Shown here piece by piece: positions 30,527 through 40,000 of a DNA stretch of 64,000 nucleotides (its first letter is position 1; the number at the start of each line of letters is the position of its first letter). Source of the stretch: Neonectria sp. B-13 (lineage: Eukaryota; Ascomycota; Sordariomycetes; Hypocreales; Nectriaceae); NCBI GenBank assembly GCA_002682825.1, contig NOKP01000019.1, positions 744,001 through 808,000 on the forward strand. The letters are read 5' to 3'. The notes below the pieces were generated by a model. The model did no database searches and was not told where the DNA came from. It saw only the letters and a program-made list of their open reading frames with translations. The position numbers and the translations under genes are program-made.

Positions 30527-33481
30527 ATGAACTTATTCAAGAGAGAAGAAGACCCTTTCATCACCGATGTGGCGCAGTACGCCGGCAACTACAGAGGGAT
30601 ACAAGATGGTTTGATGTGCTGGGAAATTAGGGATCCCAACCAAGAGCCTTTCCAGAATATCCTCGAGGCGGTTTGCCTAAGGATATCGCAGTGCCGCTCT
30701 ATTCCGCGATCGACGCTTCTACTTATCGATATATTTCTCCGAGGCAGGACACTCGAGGCCAGTGCCGCACATGTAATGCTAGCGGGTTCAACCGAACGAC
30801 AGAGAAAGGCGGCAGTGAAACATCTCAGACGAAGTCCCCTACTGAGGGAGTACGCTGGCCTCAAGATCGATCAGTGGGACTGGCCCCCTCAAGCACCAAA
30901 CATCACCATGACTGGGAAGAAGGGAAAAGCGCCCGATACGGACTTGGTATATGGATGCCCTAAGTTCGAGATACGGCGCGTCGCCTCGGGGACTACGAAC
31001 GACGCCAGTGATGTCTCGAATGGCTCCCTCTTTTCGATTGTCGCAACGAACGACAGCGAAGACACCACCCGAGCTGGGACACTAAGCTGCGTCGTCGTGG
31101 TCGGCCAGGACAGCTTTTTGATCGCACCAGCTCATATATTTATGCCTCATCCACCAGAGGAGCCTGAAGAGGAGGCATACGACTCAGGATCAGACGTTGG
31201 ATCGGAGCCATTGAGGGCGGGAAGTGCAACACCGCCAGACCTTGACTACGAACTATCGTCGTCAAAAGACTCCGAAGGCATCATGGACGACATCGTACAA
31301 GCAGCACCCTCTAACATGCTTGAGGATAATTTCGAGCGGCCGAACTCGACTCATCCAACCCCTCCCTCTGATAACTTCCGCATATTGTCACTAGAGCATG
31401 ACTACGCTCTTATTTGCATCCCTGGGGGAGAAAGCTTCCATGAAGAGCTCTCTTACGTCTCGCCGCAGAACGTCCAGAACATCATCCCCGGCCAAGTCTC
31501 AGTCTCGGTCGCGACGCCGTCCCGCGGCCTCGTGGACGGCTGGCTAGACGGACGGCCCACGCTCATGCGACTCCCATACAGCAACAAGTTTTCGAAGTTC
31601 TACCCAGTCAAGTTTACTGATCCTGTCAGTGAGGGGGACTGCGGCTCGCTTGTTATTAACCAGAACACCAAGCAGATCTACGGCTTCATCGTAGCCGCGA
31701 GCATGGAAGGGAGAGTGGCATACATCGTCTCCGCAGACGAGATCCTCCAAGACATCACATCCAAGTTGGGCCAAGAATGTGCGCCTGGGCTTTCTCTGTC
31801 TGAGGGGTCAATCGTGCCGTCATATGCGACTGCTAATACCAGAAGTCAAGCCGCCATCAACCTCTCGCCTGGGAAGACAGCCGATGTCAGCTCAAAGGGC
31901 ACAGCCGTTGGCGCCACACCACTATCATGGGCTGCCATAAATGGGCATGTGACTGTTGTTAAGCTGCTGCTCGAAAACGGCGCTGATATCGAGTCCAAAG
32001 ATACCGTCTATGGCCGCACGCCAATATCATGGGCCGCTCTGAATGGGCATACGGCCATTGTCAGGCTACTACTCGACATAGGCGCTGATATTGAGGCGAA
32101 AGATCAGGCGTATAGCCCGACTCCACTATCGTTGGCCGCTATGCACGGGCATGTTACTATCGTCAAGATGCTGCTCGAGGAGAGAGCGAATATCGAGTCA
32201 GTGGCAGCATATCCTATCGAGTCTACTATGCAATGTAGCCCGCCAAATCCGGCACTGACGGAAGACGCCTCGCATCCATGGCCGCCACTTCAGGCGTCCC
32301 ATACGCCAGGAGACTTCCGGCAGCCCAATACAATCCCACCAATCGAGCTTCCCGATCTGGAATGGAGCGAGGATGCCTCTTTGCGTACGACACTATCCGG
32401 ATATTATTCCATCAAAGACGATGCCACCGATGGTGATGAGACGATGAACTCTGACCCGTTACTATACTATCCGAGTGATTCGCATCTTCACCACCATAAT
32501 CTCCCACTGGACACCCCTGCTGAGAACAACACGCCGTGCAATACGCTCTATGTTAGCGACCTTCCCACTGACACCTCCGAAGAGGAACTCAAAGCCATAT
32601 TCTCCAAACAGCCCGGCTACAAGCGGATGTGCTTCCGGACCAAGCAGAATGGACCCATGTGCCTTGTGGAGTTTGAAGATGTCGCGTTTGCAACCCAGGC
32701 CCTCCAGAAACTCCACGGATATCATCTTCAAAATGGTGTTAAGGGTCTCAAACTGAGCTTTTCCAAGAATCCCCTTGGCGTTCGCTCAACAGCACCCCCC
32801 GCTCATTATTTGAGTCCCGGACGTCAGACAAACGAAGATGCGCCCTCTAGGGAGCACGACCTCTACAAAAAAGCCACTCCTCATGAGGATGCGCTCTACC
32901 ACTGCCCCTGGGAGGGACAGCCCAGCTGCAACCATAAGCCCGACAAGCTCAAGTGCAACTATGAGTAAGAAGCCCCCTAGTTAAATTATGCTTAGCGACG
33001 TTACTGACTTATTTGCTACAGTAAATTCGTAGACTCCCATCTGAAGCCCTACCGCTGTAAGGCCGAGTGCTGCGAGGGTGCCCGCTTTTCGTCGACTGCC
33101 TGCCTGCTCCGTCATGAACGTGAGGCCCACGGTCTCCATGGCCACAGAGAAAAGCCTTTTCTTTGCATCTTTGATGGATGTGAGCGTGCTGTACCCGGAA
33201 ATGGATTCCCCCGCCAATGGAACCTCCGGGACCATATGAAGCGCGTCCACAACGATCACGGAAACCCCCGTGATCCATCTACAAAGTCTTCCCTCGGCGC
33301 TACACGCTCTCTACCCTCGAGAGTAGATCAACTCCACACGCTTCGTGCCGACGAGGAGCTATGGGCTACCCGGCCTTCTCTAGATTTCACACAGTTTCCA
33401 CACCTGAGCTCGGGATTGAACCCAGCCCAAATATCTGAGCTCCAATCTCCCCAGGCTAATGGTAGAGCCGAATCCTTTTAA
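30527..33481 (+). CDS. Chimeric chymotrypsin-fold/ankyrin/RRM/C2H2 protein
   Basis: Exons 30527-32964 and 33022-33481 give 965 aa from the first in-frame ATG; the open frame extends about 67 codons further upstream without an ATG. Residues 150-420 form a trypsin-like fold: H203 in APAHIFM, D292 in EHDYALI, and EGDCGSLVI with Cys 372 where the Ser nucleophile normally sits. Residues about 460-560 hold three ankyrin repeats (TPLSWAAINGH, TPISWAALNGH and a third). Residues 667-750 are an RRM (TLYVSDLP, KRMCFRTKQNGPMCLVEFED, LKLSFSKNPLGVRS) almost identical in pattern to Scw1/Whi3 RNA-binding proteins. The C-terminus has the fungal double C2H2 region (CNYDKFVDSHLKPYRC to NLRDHMKRVH). Cellular role unknown; ankyrin plus protease modules suggest signalling or defence, and RRM plus fingers suggest nucleic-acid binding. 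Gene intact. Confidence 0.85.
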
Positions 33482-33989
33482 TATCTAGATCTTAGTTCGA
33501 ATCTAAGATGAGATAAAATGATGTTTAGTCTGTAAAAATAGAATGATTTTGGCTACTTTTGCCCCCTATTATTGTTACAGCCCGGGTTAGGATCAGGTGG
33601 CCATAACTAGTAGGACTACAATAGATTTAATTCTAGAAAGCTATTATAAGATTGTCTTATAATCCTACTTATTCCTTATATTATTCACCATTTATGAAAG
33701 GACTAACAATTATAGAACTAATATTAGTTCTAAAGTAATAATACTATAGTATATATTTATAGTATTACTAAAATTTACCTATGAAAAGAAAGAGCTTGTC
33801 TTTAGCATTGTTATTCTTCTATATTATTAAGTCGTTAGAGTACATACTTAGCCATAACCGTGTATAGGAGGTGACTTAATTAGAAGAAACACCGAGAAGC
33901 TTGTTGCAGCGGCCTCAGTCAGCTCGCCCTCCATGCGTCAAACATGCCCCCAGAAAAAGAGAGGGAAAATAAAAGAAGAACAAGACAAT
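33482..33989. repeat. AT-rich palindromic block, possible element relic
   Basis: About 400 bases of strongly AT-rich DNA. Perfect palindromes are at 33713-33732 (20 bases) and 33643-33663 (9-base arms, TTG loop). Flanking AGTAGGA (33609) and TCCTACT (33662) form an outer inverted pair, and 33734-33770 is an imperfect hairpin. At 33573 the sequence TGTTACAGCCCGGG resembles fungal LTR starts. A repeat-induced-mutated transposon remnant is inferred; no coding remains. Confidence 0.45.
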
Positions 33990-35420
33990 TTAGATAAGCC
34001 CGACGCATGCATACGTCTTTGCCCAGAGCCCAGTGCAGTCAGACTTTGCGGCCGGATTCCATTTGATGAAATTAGCGGCGGTGATGGTGTACTTTTTAGC
34101 GATAGAGGCGCATGTGTCGCCGGTTGCGACTAGATGGAACTTCTTACAGTTCTTCACCATGTTGGCTTGCGTGGGCGTTGGTGTTGTGACGCCGTTGCCC
34201 TTCGTGGTGGTCGTCGGCTTGGAGGTAGTAGTCGGCGAGGTGCCGATACGACCGATGCAGACGTATGCATTGGCCCAGAGACCGGAACAGTCTGATGCCA
34301 CCGAGGGATTCCACGCTCGGAACTGCGCTGGCGTGATGCCATTCTTGGACGCGATGGTATCGCAGATATCGCCGGACTTGACAAAGTAGAACTTGTTGCA
34401 GTTGCTCACCATGCCGGGCTGCGTGGGCGTCGGAGTTGTGACGCCGTTGCCCTTGGTGGTCGTCGGAGCCCGAGTCGTGGTAGTCGGTCTCTTTGTAGAA
34501 GTCATCGTCGAGCCACCGATAACTCCGATGCAGACATAGGCATTAGCCCACAGGCCGGTACAGGTAGAACCAACGGACGGATTCCACTTTAGAAATTGCG
34601 CCTGTGTGATACTGTTCTTGGAGGCAATGTTGGCACACGAATCGCCTGACTTGACAAGATAGAACTTGTTGCAGTTATTGACCATGCCGGGCTGTGTGGG
34701 CGTGGGCGTTGAGATGCCATTACCGGCCGTGGTTGTCGGATGCTTTGTAGAAGTCGTCGTCGAGCCGCCGATGATACCGATGCAGACATAAGCATTAGCC
34801 CATAGGCCGGTACAAGTAGAGCCAACCGACGGATTCCACTTCAAGAGCTGCTGCGACGGAATACCATTCTTGGATGCAATGCCATCACAGGAGTCGCCCG
34901 TCTTAACGAGGTAGAACTTGTTGCAGTTGCCCACCATATCAGGTTGCGTAGGCGTAGGGGTTGAGATGCCATTGCCGGTATTGGTGGGCTTATCCGTGTC
35001 TGTGGTAACAGATGGAGGGTCGCTGGATGCGGAGCCCTCAACGCAATATGATTTGCCTGTGATATAGTTCCCACAGTCCGAGGTAAGGGAAGGGTTCTTG
35101 TTGCAAAACAGTCAGTATCAGTATCATCAGTTCAGCCAGCATGAACTTACCCATCTTACAAAGTCGGCGAGAGTAATGCCCCATTCTCTCGGCATATCCT
35201 TACATGATATAGAGCCATCATTATCCCACCACCATGAGCAGTTTGGGTCAGTGTTAGGGTCGAACGGCATATTGGGAGTCGCATCCATGACATGTACGTC
35301 GCCTGCTGAGCCTGTCGATGTGGCTGCCGCTGTGGTGGTATTCCCATGGTACGGGCGACCTTCCACATGATGGATAGCAAGGGCCAAGACGCCCGCTAGG
35401 AAAATAGAAGATTTGATCAT
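33990..35420 (-). CDS. Secreted protein with five LysM domains
   Basis: 458 aa in two exons, 35420-35151 and 35096-33990. The start is the ATG at 35420, because it opens a clean signal peptide (IKSSIFLAGVLALAIHHVEG); upstream codons are non-coding. The first LysM-like module spans the intron (CSWWWDNDGS to YCVEG). Four more follow, each beginning NCNKFYLVK.GDSC and ending CTGLWANAYVCIG, separated by Thr/Pro-rich linkers (TTTKGNG, TPTPTQ). LysM domains bind chitin oligomers; secreted LysM proteins hide chitin from host receptors or protect hyphae from chitinases. Modules 2 and 3 are almost identical, suggesting recent duplication. It is divergent from a class C chitinase, the usual genomic partner. 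Effector versus wall protein is unresolved. Confidence 0.93.
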
Positions 35421-37074
35421 AATGATCAGACTTGAAGTGATCCAGTGTATTGGTAGTATTGGCCTTGACAATGGAGGTGAGTTACAGTTACACAATATGT
35501 GTCCATGGGAAAGAAAAGGCTTCTTATAGATGATGGCCTGGGGTGTGAGGAGGAGATTGAGGATAACTAGCAATATGAGGAACAAAATGCACCGCTTCTG
35601 GCAGCACGCCCATTAACTTCAGTTTCCATATGGTCTGAAGTCATCAAACAGACCATTAGAGCTCTGTGGGCTTCACCAGATGCGCTCATGACCGGCGCAC
35701 ATGGTCGACTATTCCCATCCAAAAACAAACAAAAGGCCCCAGCATGTACGGTATGGGTCGAGGTCAACCCCATGAGAGTTACTCTACTTGCCCCGGTACT
35801 TTTAAATAGCTCATTGCCCATTATACCTCGGTGTGGGGTCACTACGACTCTGAATGAGGAGATCGACAGCGCTGATAATGTTGAAGCTTGCCCACAATGC
35901 TTCTTGATAATCAAAGAAACCGTCCACATCAAGTGTGTGCCTCGTATACGCCTCGTTCAGACATAAACCTAATGAGACTTTTATTTCAATTCTAATTGAA
36001 CTGCCTAAGCTGGTAATACGGAGGCCCAGCTTTCTTTCCGAGGTCAGCGAGCGCATGTGGCCGGATGAAACCTCCGCCCGCATAGTCACATCATACACGA
36101 TTAATCAACCAACATCACATCATTCACCAGTCCATCTCTTCAACCGGAATCTGGTCGTAGTAGTAAGTACTAGCCAGGGTCGCAGAGGTCGTGGTGGTGG
36201 AGGGGGAGAACTGAACTTCATTGTAGTGAGCTGGCAAAAATTCTGGGACTGAGAGGATGGATCGGGCCGGGCCGACGGATGTTAGACAATTGGTCATGGT
36301 CAATAGAATGGCGGGTTTGGGTCACCTCGCAGAGTACATGACTTCTTGGCCGTTGTTTGCCCTCCCTTGTTGTTGGTCCTCCCCTGTTGTTGGTCCTCCC
36401 CTGTTGTTGGTCCTCCCCTGTTGTTGGTCCTCCCCCGGCTCAACCCATGCTAATTATCTCAGAGCATCTACACATGACTGTTAAGCTTAACTTGGTTACC
36501 CGGGCTCTAGCTCTTCGGCCCGATATCATATGATGGCTTCCAATGTGAGGAATCGTGCGTGTCTGCCTCGGCATGGCTTCCACTAGCGGACTTCTTGTTG
36601 GACCATCCGACACCTCCCTCCATTGTGCTCTGTCACTGAGCTGTCTATCCTCTACAAACGAACCACATGTTGCAGCTCCCGACCTTCATCTCGTATCGCA
36701 TGACAGGCCGCGGAACTAAGACGTTTAACCAACACGTTGTCGAATGCTGATTCCTCATCAGGTATCCCCCCTTTCCACGCATTACACTGGCCAAGCCCGG
36801 ATACAGTCTGCCCAGGTATTCGGTCCGTGCTCATCACCATGGATGGATAGCAACTGCTACTGAAGATGGAAACTATAGAGAGAATGTCATTTTACATGCC
36901 TAACAGAGATAAATGCTTCCGGATGCCCTGCTAGAGTGCTTTTCCACGGGCTTTTAGTATGGGATTCTCTGCTTCACTCAGCCCCTTTATAAACGTCTTT
37001 GAATCATTTGTTGACACGCCTTTTTACTCAAGTACCTTGTCCACTAGCCTCTCATCAACTTGCTTCTTCCCACC
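35421..37074. other. Divergent region between LysM and chitinase genes
   Basis: 1.65 kb separating the two chitin-related genes, with both promoters at its ends. A CCTTTATAAACG TATA-like word at about 36984 lies 90 bases before the chitinase ATG. Small frames here have no domain support. A minisatellite is listed separately. Confidence 0.45.
36361..36436. repeat. 17-base minisatellite, about 4.3 copies
   Basis: Tandem copies of TTGTTGGTCCTCCCCTG begin at 36370, 36387, 36404 and 36421, with partial units on either side. The three full copies are identical. It lies in the shared upstream region of the LysM and chitinase genes. Confidence 0.95.
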
Positions 37075-40000
37075 ATGTGGCCAGCAGCCACTTTTGGCCT
37101 GGGACTGTGGCTACTCTTCCTCTCTGCTGCCATAGCCGACGCCCTGTCGCAGTTCGAGCGCTTCCAACTGAACTCAAGACCATGTCCAAGATCCTGCGAT
37201 GCTAGCAAGAATCCCAACGAATGGTCATTTTACCACGACATTCAACAACTAGCTGTCTGCAACGAGCCTCTCTTGCTCGATTACAACCTTGTTACATCAT
37301 TTGACGACCCCAAAACAGACATCACCATCCGCGCTTGTACCCTCGGAGATGCTTCGGACACAAACAACTATCTGCAAGACTCTGGCTACGTTGACCCTGA
37401 TGCGCTCGGGGAAACTAACTTTGGCCGCCGCCTCAAGCGCCGTGATGGCCCAAGGAACGCCACCTGTGGTGCTGGTCCCGCGAGCAGATCCAGTGTCACC
37501 GCATATCTGACGCAGTGGGATACTAGCGGGCCATTGCTCGGCAACCAAACGGATGCCGTGTTCGCGATCAAGAGTCTCAAAGAATACCTACGGGGGGAGT
37601 CGATCACTTGCAAGACGAAGGTCATCTTCGGCTACTTCCATGGTACACTTGTCGGTCTCTACTCCGGGTCCCTGATAGATACTTCCAGGACTTCCGAACC
37701 CATGCTCCAGCGTTTGATCAACGAATTGGATAGTGAAGACTCCACTACCTGCAAGGCCCTCGAGATATGCACCCAGGAATGTACCTCGAACAACATCTTT
37801 GGCGTTGTAGCTGATGCTACTGGCGACTTTGCAGCTATCCAGGGCATCATGCGGTCCTGGAGCGAGGGCGAACGCGTCTCCAAGACTGCAGATGGTCATG
37901 TCACGGCCATCGACAATACCGATGTGTGGTTCTTCAACAACGTCACAACCTCAATTCAGGGCCGCGGTGTCAGACACATCAACCAAAGAGCGGAATGCCG
38001 CAGCATCAGGGTCGGTTCCGGCGACACGTGTGCCACACTGGCAGCACGGTGCAGTATTGGAGCCACTGCCTTCAAACAGTTCAACAAGGGAACGAAGGAC
38101 CTATGTTCTACACTGACACCTGGTCAACCTGTGTGTTGCTCATCTGGTACGCTCCCAGATATCACGCCTGATCCTAATCCAGATGGATCTTGCGCTTTCC
38201 ACGAGGTCGAGGCAGATGAAGGGTGTCAGATTATTGCCACCAGCAACGGGCTCAAGATGGACGACTTGCTCAACTTCAACAAGAAGACTTGGGGATGGAC
38301 TGGCTGCAAAAATCTGCAGATCGGCCTGCGCATATGCATCAGCAAAGGCCGCCCGCCTATGCCTGCCTCTGTCTACAACGCAGTGTGCGACCCTACAGTT
38401 CCCAGAACAAACGCTCCGGATGAGGACAAGGAATTGGCCGACCTGAATCCCTGTCCCTTGGACGTTTGCTGCAACGTCTGGGGACAGTGTGGCACTACGA
38501 AAGACTTCTGCATTGAGTCTAAGTCTGAGACAGGGAACCCTGGCACCTCGAAGCCGGGTGACAATGGATGTGTTTCCAACTGCGGCATGGAACTTGTCAG
38601 AAATGATGAACCGCCTAAGCAGTACCGCAAAATAGGGTATTTCGAAGGGTGGAACTACAACCGGCCATGTCTCAATATGGATGTATTGGACATTGACAAT
38701 TCATATACTCACGTCCATTTCGCTTTTGGAGAGATATCTTCAGATCTTAACGTTGTTATCAAAGATGACGTGCAGGAGCAATGGAACCTCTTTCTCGGTG
38801 CGGGTGAAGACTTCAAACCCAAAAAGATCCTTTCATTCGGTGGCTGGGACTTTTCCAATTTGCCCAAGACATCAGGCCTCTTCCGCAAGGCAGTATCGCC
38901 AGGAAACAGGGAGTCCTTTGCAAATCGTGTCGTTGCATTTGCAAACGAGAACGACCTGGACGGTCTTGATTTCGACTGGGAGTATCCTGGAGCCACCGAT
39001 ATCGATGGTTCAGAGCCAGGAAAAGAAAAGGATGGTGAAAATTATCTCGAGTTCCTCAAGCTTGTACGGGAGAAGCTTCCGAAATCAAGATCCCTCTCAA
39101 TTGCCGCGCCAGCCTCCTACTGGTACCTCAGGGGCTTCCCAATCAAAAAAATGGCCCCAGTTCTGGATTATATTGTCCTCATGACTTATGACCTGCACGG
39201 TGAGTTTCTCCTCCAAACTTGCACTTCCCTTTGGATATCTCGCGTAAAAAGCTCACTTCACTTTCCTTACCATCGCAAGCACACTAACGATTTTCCCCCA
39301 AAGGCCAATGGGATGTCGGCAGAAAGTGGGCGATGGACAGTTGTCCTGCTGGAAACTGCTTACGCTCGCATATCAACTCGACAGAAACACACGAATCTCT
39401 TGTCATGGTTACCAAGGCTGGTGTTGTGTCACACAAGATCGTGGTTGGCGTTACAAGCTATGGACGTTCATTCAAAATGTCAGACGCTACCTGCCGCGGA
39501 CCGCAATGTAAGCTTTGAGTTCCTTTGGTCGTACTGAGCGGCTTTCTTTCTATTATTTCCGTTTACGCCCCCTTTCCTTTGCGATTTGAGAGCTAACCAG
39601 TGTCGGTCGGGTGAAAAAGGTGCCTTCCTTGGGGAGAGAAACGACTCTCCTGCACAAAAGGGAAAATGTACCGAGACAGGCGGATACATTTCTAATTTTG
39701 AGATTCTCCAGATCATCAAGAAAGGGGGCGCCATTAAGAATTGGTATGACAGTGAAACAGACTCAGACTACCTTGTGTACAACAAGGTCGAATGGGTTGC
39801 CTACATGACCGAAGTGACCAAATCTCGCCGGATGAGAGACTATAAGAAGATCAACTTTGGTGGAACATCTGACTGGGCTCTTGATCTTCAAGGTGTAAGT
39901 ATAGTGTTCCCTCGATTGATGAGATCAACTATGAACAAATTACGATTTACGTTCAGTTGGCATTTACTGATTCCTTTTCTCTGTTCTTAACTTATAGGAA

